Of a stretch of DNA of 64,000 nucleotides, positions 25,488 through 35,103 are shown one piece after another. The notes under the pieces were generated by a model. The model saw only the letters and a list, made by a program, of their open reading frames with translations, was not told the DNA's origin and made no database searches. Source of the DNA: Sphingobium jiangsuense (GTDB taxonomy: Bacteria > Pseudomonadota > Alphaproteobacteria > Sphingomonadales > Sphingomonadaceae). Position numbers and translations under genes: made by a program. Each line of letters begins with the position of its first letter. The first letter of the stretch is position 1. The stretch is from the NCBI RefSeq assembly GCF_014196495.1, contig NZ_JACIDT010000019.1, positions 1 through 64,000 of the forward strand. The letters are read 5' to 3'.

Positions 25488-26957
25488 ATGGCTCGCAGCG
25501 CTCATATTACTGGCCGTTTATGCGGGTTCCGGGCCGTCATGGCGGCGATGATCGTGCCATCTTTCCTGTCCGGCTGTTCCTTCGCGCCGCCCAATGTCCG
25601 GCCGGCCCAGCCGGTGCCGCAGGACTATCCCGCGCCAGCCGCGCTGGGCGCGTCCATCGCGCGGATCGGTTGGCATGATTTCTTCCGGGAAGAGCATCTG
25701 CGTGTGCTGATCGCGGCCGCGCTGGAGAACAACCGCGATATCCGTATCGCCGCGGCCCGCGTCGATCAGGCGCGCGCGGCCTGGCGTATCGAGGGATCGG
25801 CGCTCTATCCCGAACTCAACGCCGTCGGCACCGGCACGCGGGGTCGTTCCATCATCAGCCTGCCGGGCGCAGGCACGCAGAGCTATGACATCAAGCAGGT
25901 CACCGCGCAGGTGAGCGCGAGCTGGGAAATCGATTTCTGGGGCCGTCTGCGCAACCTGAACGACGCCGCGCGCAATCGTTATCTGGCGACGGAAGAGGCG
26001 AAGCGCGCCGTTGCCACCGGCCTGATCGCGCAGGTCGCCAATGGCTATCTGCTGGAGCGCGAATATGAGGAACGCCTCGCGCTTGCCCGGCGGACGATCG
26101 TCACGCGCGAGGACTCACTGCGGATCATGCGCCGCCGCTATGAAGTCGGGTCCGGCTCGAAGCTCGAAATGACCCAGGCGCAGTTGCTGCTGGCGCAGGC
26201 GCAGGATGCGCTGCAAGCGCTTGAGCAGGACCGCGACGTGAACCGCAACGCGCTGGCGCTGCTGGTCGGGCGGCCCGTGGAGATCGTGCCTGGGCCCCTC
26301 GGTCTTGCCGAAACCGGACCGGATATCGCCCTTCCGCCGGGCTTGCCCTCCGACCTTCTGGTCAACCGGCCTGATATCGTGGCGGCGGAATATCAATTGC
26401 GGGCGGCCAACGCCGATATCGGCGCGGCGCGGGCGGCGTTCTTTCCCAATATCAGCCTGACGGGTGCCTTCGGCACGGCGAGTTCCGATCTCGACGGGCT
26501 GTTCGGCGACGGGAGCCGCGCGTGGAGCTTCACCCCGACGATCGCCCTGCCGCTGTTCAATGCGGGCCGCCTTTCCGGCAACCTCGATCTGGCGAAAGCG
26601 CGGCAGGTCGAAGCCGTGGCCAGCTATGAAAAGACCGTGCAGGGCGCGTTTCGTGATGTTTCCGACGCGCTGGTCCGGCGCCGGCAACTGGCGTTGCGGA
26701 TCGACACCGCGCGCAGCTCGCTGGACGCCTTGCGCGAACGGGCTCGGCTGGCCGGGTTGCGGTTCGACAACGGGCGTTCGGCCTATTTGGAAGTGCTGGA
26801 CGCGCAACGCGACCTTTTCGACACCGAACAGGCGCTGATCCAGTTGCGCCGCGCTCATCTGGCGAGCGGCATAGCCCTCTACGCGGCGCTTGGCGGGGGC
26901 TTTCCCGCCGAAGTCGTCCACGACAGCAACGATCAAGGCGGAGAACACAGGCGATGA
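25488..26957 (+). CDS. NodT-family outer-membrane efflux lipoprotein
   Basis: 489 residues. A lipoprotein signal (VMAAMIVPSFLSGCSFAPP, lipobox LSGC) precedes two RND-OMP/OEP repeats: LIAAALENNRDIRIAAARVDQARAAW at about 70 and LLVNRPDIVAAEYQLRAANADIGAARAAFFPNISLTG at about 290. It forms the trimeric exit duct. It is the first gene of the efflux operon, with its stop overlapping the adaptor start by 4 bp. Confidence 0.9.
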   Translation: MARSAHITGRLCGFRAVMAAMIVPSFLSGCSFAPPNVRPAQPVPQDYPAPAALGASIARIGWHDFFREEHLRVLIAAALENNRDIRIAAARVDQARAAWRIEGSALYPELNAVGTGTRGRSIISLPGAGTQSYDIKQVTAQVSASWEIDFWGRLRNLNDAARNRYLATEEAKRAVATGLIAQVANGYLLEREYEERLALARRTIVTREDSLRIMRRRYEVGSGSKLEMTQAQLLLAQAQDALQALEQDRDVNRNALALLVGRPVEIVPGPLGLAETGPDIALPPGLPSDLLVNRPDIVAAEYQLRAANADIGAARAAFFPNISLTGAFGTASSDLDGLFGDGSRAWSFTPTIALPLFNAGRLSGNLDLAKARQVEAVASYEKTVQGAFRDVSDALVRRRQLALRIDTARSSLDALRERARLAGLRFDNGRSAYLEVLDAQRDLFDTEQALIQLRRAHLASGIALYAALGGGFPAEVVHDSNDQGGEHRR

Positions 26958-28027
26958 CGGCGTCCCGGAAGACATGGCTCATCAGGGGCGGCATCGCGGC
27001 GGCGCTCGTCGTTGTAGCTCTGCTCCTTTGGCAGGTGCTCAAGCCCGGCGATTTGCCCGAAGGCATCGTCGGCGGTAACGGCCGGATCGAAGCGGTTGAA
27101 ATCGACGTTTCCGCCAAATCGCCCGGCCGCATCCGCGAAATCCTGGTCGACGAAGGCGCGTTCGTGCAGGCGGGGCAAGTCGTCGCCCATATGGATACGG
27201 ACGTGCTGAGTGCCCAGAGGGCCGAAGCCGAAGCGCAACTGGCGCAGGCGCTGAACGGCATCCAGATCGCGACCAGCCAGGTCGCGCAGCAGCAGAGCAA
27301 CCGGGCGGCGGCTCTCGCCGGCGTCCGCCAGCGTGAGGCGGAGCTGAACGCGGCGCGCAAGCGGCTGGCGCGATCGGAAACGCTGGCGCGAGAAGGTGCG
27401 ACCGCCGTGCAGGAACGGGATGACGATCAGGCCCGCGTCGAAGGCGCGGCGGCGGCAGTGGAGGCCGCTCGCGCCCAACTCGCGGCCGTCGACGCGGCGA
27501 TCACGACGGCGCGCAACCAGGTGATCGGCGCGCGTTCGCAGGTCGATGCCGTGCGCGCCACCATCCAGCGGATCGAGGCCGATATCCGCGACAGCGACCT
27601 CAAGGCGCCGACGGCCGGCCGCGTGCAATATCGCGTCGCCCAGCCGGGCGAAGTCGTGGGTGGCGGCGGGCGCGTGCTCAACCTGGTCAATCTGGGCGAC
27701 GTCTACATGACCTTCTTCCTGCCGGAAACGGTCGCGGGCAAGGTGGCGCTGGGCAGCGATGTACGCATCGTGCTCGATGCGCTTCCGGATCGTGCGATCC
27801 CTGCGAAAGTCAGCTTCGTTGCCGATGTGGCCCAGTTCACGCCCAAGACGGTGGAGACGCAAAGCGAGCGCCAGAAACTGATGTTCCGCGTGAAGGCGCA
27901 GATCGATCGCAAGTTGCTCGATCGCTATATCACCCAGGTCAAGACCGGCCTTCCGGGCATGGCCTATGTGCGGATCGATCCGAAATCCGAATGGCCCGCG
28001 AAACTGACCGTCAACGTGCCGCAATGA
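26954..28027 (+). CDS. HlyD-family membrane fusion protein
   Basis: 357 residues. An anchor helix (IRGGIAAALVVVALLLWQVL), lipoyl half (IDVSAKSPGRIREILVDEGAFVQAGQVVAHMD), a long coiled coil (about 85-200, rich in Ala/Gln/Arg) and second half (DLKAPTAGRVQYRVAQPGEVV) are in the usual order. It resembles YhiI of the RbbA/YhhJ system. It connects the ABC components downstream with the NodT channel upstream. ATGA overlaps occur at both ends. Confidence 0.9.
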   Translation: MTASRKTWLIRGGIAAALVVVALLLWQVLKPGDLPEGIVGGNGRIEAVEIDVSAKSPGRIREILVDEGAFVQAGQVVAHMDTDVLSAQRAEAEAQLAQALNGIQIATSQVAQQQSNRAAALAGVRQREAELNAARKRLARSETLAREGATAVQERDDDQARVEGAAAAVEAARAQLAAVDAAITTARNQVIGARSQVDAVRATIQRIEADIRDSDLKAPTAGRVQYRVAQPGEVVGGGGRVLNLVNLGDVYMTFFLPETVAGKVALGSDVRIVLDALPDRAIPAKVSFVADVAQFTPKTVETQSERQKLMFRVKAQIDRKLLDRYITQVKTGLPGMAYVRIDPKSEWPAKLTVNVPQ

Positions 28028-30774
28028 CGGAAGCTGTCGCCCGCGTTTCGGGCGTGAGCCTGCATTACGGCAAGGTGCTGGCGCTCGATGATGTGAATCT
28101 TGAAATCCCCGCCGGGCGCATGGTGGCGATGATCGGCCCGGACGGCGTCGGCAAGTCCAGCCTGTTTTCCCTGATCGCGGGCGCGCGAGCCATCCAGGAG
28201 GGCCGGGTCGAGGTGCTGGGCGGCGACATGGCCGAGGCCCGCCACCGCAACGCCGTGTGTCCGCGCATCGCCTATATGCCGCAGGGGCTGGGCAAGAACC
28301 TCTATCCTACGCTCTCCATCGACGAAAATCTCGAATTCTTCGGGCGGTTGTTCGGGCAGGACGCGGCCGAACGCGAGCGCCGCATTGCCGACCTCACCGA
28401 AAGCACGGGCCTCGCGCCGTTCCGCAAGCGCCCGGCGGGCAAGCTTTCGGGCGGCATGAAGCAGAAGCTCGGCTTGTGCTGCGCGCTCATCCACGATCCC
28501 GATTTCCTGCTGCTGGATGAGCCGACAACCGGCGTCGATCCCATGTCGCGCGCGCAATTCTGGGATCTGATCGACCGCATCCGCGCGAACCGCCCGCACA
28601 TGAGCGTGCTGGTCGCCACGGCCTATATGGAAGAGGCCGAACGCTTCGACTGGCTAATCGCGATGGACGCGGGAAAGGTGCTGGCCACCGGCACCGCAGC
28701 CGACTTCTATGCACGCACCGGCGAACAGTCGCTGGAACAGGCGTTTATCTCGATGCTTCCCGAGGAGCGCCGCCGCGGGCACAAGCCGGTGGAGATTCCG
28801 CCGCGCAGCGACGGCGGCGAGGCCGAGATCGCCATCGAGGCGCAGGGGCTCACCATGCGTTTCGGTGATTTCACGGCAGTCGATCATGTCGATTTTCGCA
28901 TCGAGCGCGGCGAGATCTTTGGATTCCTCGGCTCCAACGGCTGCGGCAAGTCGACCACCATGAAGATGCTGACCGGCCTGCTGAAAGCCAGCGAAGGCCA
29001 GGCCTGGCTGTTCGGCCGCGAGGTCGAGAATGACGACATGGCGACGCGCCGGCGCGTTGGCTATATGAGCCAGGCCTTCTCGCTCTACTCGGAACTGACG
29101 GTCCGGCAGAACCTCGAGCTGCATGCCCAGCTCTTCCATGTTCCCGCCGGGGAAGTGCCGGCCCGCGTGAGGGAAATGGCGCAGCGGTTCGGCCTGGATG
29201 GCATCATGGATGCGTTGCCCGGCGCCTTGCCGCTGGGCCAGCGCCAGCGGCTCAGCCTAGCCGTCGCCATGATCCACAAGCCGGAAATGCTGATCCTGGA
29301 TGAACCGACGTCCGGCGTCGATCCGATCGCGCGGGACCAGTTCTGGCAGATGATGATCGACCTGTCCCGGCGCGACAAGGTGACGATCTTCATTTCCACG
29401 CACTTCATGAACGAAGCGGAGCGGTGCGACCGCATATCGCTGATGCATGCGGGCAAGGTGCTGGTCAGCGACACCCCCGCCGCCATTGTCGAGAACCGCG
29501 GCGCGGCGGACCTGGAAGAAGCGTTCATCGCCTATCTTCAGGATGCGAGCGGCGAGACGCCGACAGAAAAGAGGGACGATCCGGTTCCTGCGGGCGCGCC
29601 TGCCGCGGCCGATCAGGACATTTCGGCTGCACCGGCCCGCTCCCCATGGTTCATGCGGCGCCGGATGATGAGCTATGCCCGGCGCGAAGGGCTGGAATTG
29701 CGCCGCGATCCCATCCGCGCCACCCTGGCCCTGCTGGGCAGCGTCATCCTGATGTTCATCATGGGCTATGGCATCAGCATGGACGTGGAGGACTTGCCGT
29801 TCGCCGTGCTGGACCGCGACGGCACGACCACCAGCGAGAACTACGTCCTCAACCTGGCCGGATCGCGCTATTTCATCGAACGGCCGCCGATCACCGACTA
29901 TAGCCAGTTGGACCGGCGGATGCGCTCGGGCGAACTGAGCGTGGCCCTGGAGATTCCGCCCAATTTCGCGCGCGACCTGCGCCGGGGCGTGCCGGTGCAG
30001 ATCGGTGTATGGGTCGATGGCGCCATGCCGCAGCGGGCCGAGACCGTGCAAGGCTATGTCCAGGCCCTGCATGCCCACTGGCTCAGTGAAATGGCCGTGC
30101 AGGAAACAGGTGCGCGGCCATCGATGGGTCTCGTCAATATCGAGCTGCGCTATCGTTACAATCCGGACGTGAAAAGCCTTGTAGCCATCGCGCCGGCCGT
30201 GATTCCGATGATGCTGCTCTTGTTCCCGGCGATGCTGACGGCTTTGAGCGTGGTGCGGGAAAAGGAGCTGGGTTCCATCGTCAATTTCTACGTGACGCCG
30301 ATCAGCAAGGTGGAATTCCTGCTGGGCAAGCAGCTTCCCTATGTCGCGCTCGCCATGCTGAACTATGTCTTGCTGGTGTTCCTCGCCGTCACGATGTTCG
30401 GTGTGCCGTTGACGGGCAGTTTCCTCGCGATGACGCTGGGCGCTCTCTTCTATACGCTGTCGGCGACGGCCATCGGCCTGCTGTTCTCCATCTTCATGCG
30501 CAGCCAGATTGCCGCGATGTTCGCCACCGCCATCGGCACGATCCTGCCCGCCGTGCAGTTTTCCGGCCTGATCAACCCGGTGTCCTCGCTCGAGGGGGCG
30601 GGCGCGGTGATCGGATCGATATATCCCGCGACCTGGTTCGTCACCATCTGCCGCGGCGTCTTTTCCAAGGGGCTGGGCTTCGCCGACCTCTGGCCTGACC
30701 TTCTCGTGCTGTTCGCGACGTTTCCCGTCATCCTGGCGCTGTGTGTCGCGTTGCTGCGTAAGCAGGAGAGCTGA
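28024..30774 (+). CDS. RbbA-like ABC transporter: two ATPase domains fused to a permease
   Basis: 916 residues. ATPase 1 (about 5-240) has GPDGVGKSS (Asp where most Walker A motifs have Asn), LSGGMKQKLGL and LLLDEPTTGVDP. ATPase 2 (about 275-500) has GSNGCGKST, a weaker signature (LPLGQRQRLSLA) and LILDEPTSGVDP. An ABC-2 permease (about 545-915) has one helix, a large outer loop and five helices. This is the RbbA/YhiH layout. Start ATG 28024 overlaps the adaptor stop by 4 bp. It probably exports drugs or other hydrophobic compounds with the second permease. Confidence 0.9.
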   Translation: MTEAVARVSGVSLHYGKVLALDDVNLEIPAGRMVAMIGPDGVGKSSLFSLIAGARAIQEGRVEVLGGDMAEARHRNAVCPRIAYMPQGLGKNLYPTLSIDENLEFFGRLFGQDAAERERRIADLTESTGLAPFRKRPAGKLSGGMKQKLGLCCALIHDPDFLLLDEPTTGVDPMSRAQFWDLIDRIRANRPHMSVLVATAYMEEAERFDWLIAMDAGKVLATGTAADFYARTGEQSLEQAFISMLPEERRRGHKPVEIPPRSDGGEAEIAIEAQGLTMRFGDFTAVDHVDFRIERGEIFGFLGSNGCGKSTTMKMLTGLLKASEGQAWLFGREVENDDMATRRRVGYMSQAFSLYSELTVRQNLELHAQLFHVPAGEVPARVREMAQRFGLDGIMDALPGALPLGQRQRLSLAVAMIHKPEMLILDEPTSGVDPIARDQFWQMMIDLSRRDKVTIFISTHFMNEAERCDRISLMHAGKVLVSDTPAAIVENRGAADLEEAFIAYLQDASGETPTEKRDDPVPAGAPAAADQDISAAPARSPWFMRRRMMSYARREGLELRRDPIRATLALLGSVILMFIMGYGISMDVEDLPFAVLDRDGTTTSENYVLNLAGSRYFIERPPITDYSQLDRRMRSGELSVALEIPPNFARDLRRGVPVQIGVWVDGAMPQRAETVQGYVQALHAHWLSEMAVQETGARPSMGLVNIELRYRYNPDVKSLVAIAPAVIPMMLLLFPAMLTALSVVREKELGSIVNFYVTPISKVEFLLGKQLPYVALAMLNYVLLVFLAVTMFGVPLTGSFLAMTLGALFYTLSATAIGLLFSIFMRSQIAAMFATAIGTILPAVQFSGLINPVSSLEGAGAVIGSIYPATWFVTICRGVFSKGLGFADLWPDLLVLFATFPVILALCVALLRKQES

Positions 30775-30775
30775 T

Positions 30776-31900
30776 ATGCGCCACGCGGCCAACATCTACC
30801 GGCTCGGCATCAAGGAACTGCGCAGCCTGTGGCGCGATCCGATGATGCTGTTCCTGATCCTCTATTCGTTCTCGGTGGGGATCTACGTCGCGGCAACCGC
30901 CATGCCGGAAACGCTGCACAAGGCGCCTATCGCGATCGTCGATGAAGACCAGTCGCAGCTTTCCAGCCGGATAACCGGCGCCTTTTATCCGCCGCACTTC
31001 ACGCCCCCTTCGATCGTGGGACTGAACGAAGTGGACAAGGGGCTGGATGCCGGGCGCTATACGTTCGCTCTCGACATCCCGCCCGATTTTCAGCGAGACG
31101 TACTTGCGGGACGCCAACCCGGCTTGCAGCTCAACGTTGACGCTACGCGGATGAGCCAGGCTTTCACGGGCGGCGGCTACATCCAGCAGATCGTGCAGGG
31201 CGAAGTTGCCGAATTCATGAAAGGCACGCGTGCGAGCACGCCGGTCCCGGTCGAGCTGGCGCTGCGCGTGCGGTTCAATCCTACGCTGGCGCAAAGCTGG
31301 TTCGGCGCGGTCATGGAAATCATCAACAGCGTCACCATGCTGTCGATCGTGCTGACGGGCGCGGCCCTGATCCGCGAGCGCGAGCACGGCACGATCGAAC
31401 ACCTGCTAGTGATGCCGGTGACGCCGTTCGAGATCATGGCCAGCAAGGTCTGGGCCATGGGGCTCGTTGTCCTGGTCGCCTGCGCTTTCGCGCTTTTCGT
31501 GATGGTGGAAGGGGTACTGTCCGTTCCCGTCGAAGGGTCGATCGCGCTGTTCCTCGCCGGAGCGGGGCTGCACCTGTTCGCCACGACCTCCATCGGCATC
31601 TTCATGGGGACGATCGCGCGCTCCATGCCGCAGTTCGGCTTGTTGCTGATGCTGGTGCTGCTGCCGTTGCAGATGCTGTCCGGCGGTTCGACGCCGCGCG
31701 AAAGCATGCCGGAGTTCGTCCAGACGGTCATGTTGGCCGCGCCCACCACCCATTTCGTGAAGATGGCGCAGGCCATCCTTTACCGGGGCGCGGGCTTTGA
31801 CGTGGTCTGGCCCCAGTTCCTGGCTATCATTGCTATCGGCGCGATCTTCTTCGCCATTGCGTTGGCGCGGTTCCGGCGAACCATCGGCACGATGGCGTGA
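30776..31900 (+). CDS. ABC-2 type permease (YhhJ-like)
   Basis: 374 residues from ATG 30776, one base after the preceding stop; the ribosome site AGGAG is inside the previous gene. One N-terminal helix (PMMLFLILYSFSVGIYVAA), a periplasmic domain (about 45-170), then helices including SVTMLSIVLTGAALI and the ABC-2 signature REREHGTIEHLLVMPVTPFEI. It is the likely partner of the fused permease half in a heterodimer. Confidence 0.9.
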   Translation: MRHAANIYRLGIKELRSLWRDPMMLFLILYSFSVGIYVAATAMPETLHKAPIAIVDEDQSQLSSRITGAFYPPHFTPPSIVGLNEVDKGLDAGRYTFALDIPPDFQRDVLAGRQPGLQLNVDATRMSQAFTGGGYIQQIVQGEVAEFMKGTRASTPVPVELALRVRFNPTLAQSWFGAVMEIINSVTMLSIVLTGAALIREREHGTIEHLLVMPVTPFEIMASKVWAMGLVVLVACAFALFVMVEGVLSVPVEGSIALFLAGAGLHLFATTSIGIFMGTIARSMPQFGLLLMLVLLPLQMLSGGSTPRESMPEFVQTVMLAAPTTHFVKMAQAILYRGAGFDVVWPQFLAIIAIGAIFFAIALARFRRTIGTMA

Positions 31901-31912
31901 GGAGGCAGTCGA

Positions 31913-32068
31913 ATGTCAGAACACCAAATTGCGTGGGACATCGTAACGATGCTTCAGACTAACGATTGCCGAACGGTTCCGCGCAGGTTTCGCAGGAGAA
32001 TAATACCGGCGGCGGTGTCGCGGATCCTGAGCCAGGTTTTCGAAACAGCGAATCCACGATTGCCCTAG
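31913..32068 (+). CDS. 51-codon ORF, possible remnant gene
   Basis: It starts 12 bp after the permease stop with a good ribosome site (GAGGAGG at 31899-31905). It begins MSEHQIAWDIVTMLQ and then becomes Arg-rich (RRFRRRIIPAA) before a stop. The start looks like a real operon gene that was cut and fused to foreign sequence, which would mark the end of the efflux module. I cannot name the parent gene. Confidence 0.35.
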   Translation: MSEHQIAWDIVTMLQTNDCRTVPRRFRRRIIPAAVSRILSQVFETANPRLP

Positions 32069-32078
32069 CAGCCTCACG

Positions 32079-32102
32079 CGTCAGCCATAGCGCTGGCTGA
32101 CG
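32079..32102. repeat. 24-bp inverted repeat upstream of the LuxR gene
   Basis: Perfect 9-bp arms CGTCAGCCA and TGGCTGACG with a 6-bp spacer, 93 bp before the LuxR start. It could be a lux-box-like operator or a small terminator for the upstream unit; it has no T run, so I favour an operator. Confidence 0.5.
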
Positions 32103-32194
32103 GCTGTGAATGCCCCCTATCTCCCATAGGTATCACAACGGCTTCTTCTGGCACGTTTGCCGGTGCACGGCCAACACAACCCAAGGAGGATGCC

Positions 32195-32986
32195 ATGTAT
32201 GTCAATGCCAGAATGCGTGAGACACTCTCACGCTTCAATGCCGCTTCTTCAATGGAAGCGCTGCTCGCCGCCTTAGCTGATGCCGCCACGAAAATGGGCT
32301 TCCCCTATGTCGCGATGATCCAACATGGCGGCCTCCCACGCTTGGTCGAACGGGCGCTGGTTATTACCAACTATCCGGCGGAGTTCGTGCGTTTCTACAC
32401 CGAGAGCCACGCGTACGTCATCGATCCAGTCTATGAGGTGAGCCAGTTGCTGGACCGCCCGTTCAGCTGGGACGAGATTCCCGGTTATGTCGATCTCACA
32501 GGCACACAATCAGCCCTGTTCGAAGAAGCGCGGCTGCATGGTCTCGTCCACGGTGTCACCGTGCCGCTCCACATACCGAGCGAATCCCATGCGTCTTGCA
32601 CTTTCGCACGCGCGGAGCCGATCATGGCTTCGCCATCGCTACTGACGACGCTCCACATCGTCGCTGCCTTCGGGTTCAAGGCGGGCCTCAGACTACATCA
32701 TGCCTCGCGCGGACATGACGTACCCAGGCTCACGCGCCGCGAAGCTCAATGCACGGCATTGGTCGCCGTCGGCAAGAGCGATTGGGAGATCAGCCAGATA
32801 CTCGGTCTGAGCGAGACCTCGGTGCGCTATTTCGTCTCCCACGCAAAGCAGCGTTACGGCGTCTACAAGCGCTCAGAGCTTGTCGCCAGGGCGCTCATCG
32901 ACGCGCAGATCCTTCGAAACGACCAAGGGATCATTGAGGCTGGACCCCGCCGCCCGCGCCACAGGGCGAAACGGCGCAGTCCTTGA
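32195..32986 (+). CDS. LuxR-family regulator with autoinducer-binding domain (LuxR solo)
   Basis: 263 residues with a strong ribosome site (AAGGAGG at 32182-32188). The N-terminal domain (about 15-165) has most acyl-homoserine-lactone pocket landmarks (NYPAEFVRFYTESHAYVIDPV, then FSWDEI, and GLVHGVTVPLH): Asp-Pro, Trp85-like and Gly113-like are present, but the Trp57 position is Phe. The C-terminal LuxR helix-turn-helix is LTRREAQCTALVAVGKSDWEISQILGLSETSVRYFVSHA. There is no luxI nearby. By analogy with TraR it may control transfer genes; that link is inference. Confidence 0.88.
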   Translation: MYVNARMRETLSRFNAASSMEALLAALADAATKMGFPYVAMIQHGGLPRLVERALVITNYPAEFVRFYTESHAYVIDPVYEVSQLLDRPFSWDEIPGYVDLTGTQSALFEEARLHGLVHGVTVPLHIPSESHASCTFARAEPIMASPSLLTTLHIVAAFGFKAGLRLHHASRGHDVPRLTRREAQCTALVAVGKSDWEISQILGLSETSVRYFVSHAKQRYGVYKRSELVARALIDAQILRNDQGIIEAGPRRPRHRAKRRSP

Positions 32987-33170
32987 CAGTCCTGTCGGTG
33001 TCGCCGTGTTGCGCATCCCGTCAATTGGCCCGCGAATCGCCATGCCTAGGGCGGATAAGTGTATTGACCTACGGTCGCACGATCCAGTTTGCCGAGCTCT
33101 GATAATGCCAAGCAAGGCTTAGCCAATTTCGAAATTAATAAACTCGACAGTAGTTTCCCAATCTGTCAAA

Positions 33171-33965
33171 ATGCATAGCATGGCTTCGCAAACATTAGGA
33201 AAATTAAACCGGCTGCAACGGGATCTCCCAGAGAGCCTGCTGGTCGACGCGGCATGGATGGAAGCCCATGGTTACTCATCATCGCTGCGGAGCCAATATG
33301 TTCGCGCGGGATGGCTCGATAGCCCGACCCGGCGCGTCTATCGCCGCTCGCGTGGACCGCTCACCTGGGAACAGGCCGTTATCTCACTGCAATCCCTGTT
33401 GGACCTGCCTTTGACAGTTGGCGGGCGCACAGCGCTCGAACAGCAGGGCTACGCTCATTATCTCTCCATAACGGTGCGCGAAGTCCATCTCTATGGGCCA
33501 AGCCGGCCGCCGACATGGCTCGACAGCCTGCCACTCGATGTCTCGTTCCGCTGGCATAACAGCCTCCGGCTGTTTCCAGTCGACGGCGAGATTCCTCCCG
33601 AGCCTGCGCCCCGGATGTCCAGCACCGCCGGCACGACCTTGCCGATCCGCTGTTCGAGCAAGGAACGCGCCGTTCTCGAACTGCTCGATGAGCTTCCCCA
33701 TGAGAGCTTCCATCAGGTCGACATGCTGATGGAAGGAATGAGCGACCTCAGCCCACGTCGCCTTCAGACACTTCTTGAGGCGTGCGCGAGCGTAAAAGTG
33801 AAGCGTCTCTTCCTCTTCTTCGCGGATCGCCATGGCCATGCCTGGCGTTCGAAGCTCGATGTTTCCCGCCTGGATCTCGGATCGGGCAAACGCGTCCTGG
33901 TCAAAGGAGGGAAGCTCGACCGGCGCTACAACATCACCGTGCCCTCCGACCTGGCGGGAGAATAG
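33171..33965 (+). CDS. abiEi: AbiEi-type antitoxin (type IV toxin-antitoxin)
   Basis: 264 residues; ATG 33180 is an equally likely start. The N-terminal winged-helix part has LLVDAAWMEAHGYSSSLRSQYVRAGWLDSPTRRVYRR, followed by the antitoxin C-terminal domain (LPLTVGGRTALEQQGYAHYLS, then AVLELLDELPHESFHQVDMLMEGM). In AbiE systems this protein represses its own promoter and blocks the toxin indirectly. The toxin gene starts 4 bp after its stop. Confidence 0.85.
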   Translation: MHSMASQTLGKLNRLQRDLPESLLVDAAWMEAHGYSSSLRSQYVRAGWLDSPTRRVYRRSRGPLTWEQAVISLQSLLDLPLTVGGRTALEQQGYAHYLSITVREVHLYGPSRPPTWLDSLPLDVSFRWHNSLRLFPVDGEIPPEPAPRMSSTAGTTLPIRCSSKERAVLELLDELPHESFHQVDMLMEGMSDLSPRRLQTLLEACASVKVKRLFLFFADRHGHAWRSKLDVSRLDLGSGKRVLVKGGKLDRRYNITVPSDLAGE

Positions 33966-33969
33966 CTGT

Positions 33970-34890
33970 ATGGCGTTTCTCGACGGCTACCGGAGACAGG
34001 TCGCTCTTCTTCTGCGTGTTATGCCTCACGTCGCGAAGGAGGATATCTTCGCGCTGAAAGGCGGAACAGCGATCAATCTGTTCGTGCGTGACCTGCCGCG
34101 ACTTTCGGTGGACATCGACCTCACCTATCTGCCGATCGAGGACCGCGCGACCTCGCTCGCCACGATCGATGCGGCGATGCTGCGGATCAAGGAACGCATC
34201 GAGGAAGGACTGGTCGGAGCCAGGATTCATGCGTCGCGTTCCGCTGACGAAAAAATCGTCACCAAGCTCATCGTTCGTGCGGATGATGTGCAGATCAAGA
34301 TCGAGGTCACGCCAGTGTTGCGCGGGACGGTCTATGATCCCGTCGTTATGGGTGTCGTTCCCGCAGTCGAGGACGCCTTTGGTTTTGCTGAGATTCAGGT
34401 GGTGTCCTTCGCCGATCTCTATGCGGGAAAAATCGTGGCGGCGCTCGACCGGCAGCACCCTCGCGACCTCTTCGACGTCCGCGACTTGCTGGCGAACGAA
34501 GGCGTCACAGACGATTTGCGACGTGCATTTCTCGTCTACCTCGCCAGCCATAATCGCCCGATGGCCGAGGTTCTCGCTCCCGCCCGTAAACCGCTCGCCG
34601 AGGAGTTCGAGCGCGGTTTCGTCGGAATGACTCACCAGCCGATCACTCTGGCGGAACTGGAATCAGCGCGTGAAGACATCATCGCGCGCATGGTTGCCGG
34701 GATGCCTGACACTCATCGGCAATTCCTTGTCGGCTTCAAGCGTGGTGAACCGGACTGGGCGCTTGCGGGCATTGATGAGGCGAGGCGACTGCCCGCGGTC
34801 TTGTGGAAGCAACGTAACCTGGACCGGTTGGACCCTGGCAAGAGGCAGGAGCTTGTTGCCGCGTTGGAGAAGCAATTGCTGCCGGGATAG
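33970..34890 (+). CDS. abiEii: AbiEii-type nucleotidyltransferase toxin
   Basis: 306 residues. The nucleotidyltransferase core is ALKGGTAINLFVRDLPRLSVDIDLTYLP, with Gly-Gly and the Asp-x-Asp pair expected for NTP/metal binding; a third block is VQIKIEV and VVSFADLYAGKIVAALDRQHPRDLFDVRDLL. AbiEii toxins transfer nucleotides to tRNA or related targets and give phage abortive infection or plasmid stabilisation. The pair probably stabilises the mobile element. Confidence 0.88.
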   Translation: MAFLDGYRRQVALLLRVMPHVAKEDIFALKGGTAINLFVRDLPRLSVDIDLTYLPIEDRATSLATIDAAMLRIKERIEEGLVGARIHASRSADEKIVTKLIVRADDVQIKIEVTPVLRGTVYDPVVMGVVPAVEDAFGFAEIQVVSFADLYAGKIVAALDRQHPRDLFDVRDLLANEGVTDDLRRAFLVYLASHNRPMAEVLAPARKPLAEEFERGFVGMTHQPITLAELESAREDIIARMVAGMPDTHRQFLVGFKRGEPDWALAGIDEARRLPAVLWKQRNLDRLDPGKRQELVAALEKQLLPG

Positions 34891-35103
34891 GTCAGGCGCC
34901 CCTCCGACGCCTGCAGGTCAGCCTGTTTGCGGCGAGCAGCGCGGAAGGGTGGTGGTTAGGTGAAGTGCGGGAGCAGCGAGGAAAGGGTGGAGGTGATGGG
35001 AGAGGGAGCCGCTCGCGTTTGGGACCAGCAGGTACATTGAAGGCTTACGGTTCGACATGGATTTTGGCGGAATGGCCGGGCAATGTCTTTCCGCTAGCGC
35101 TGC

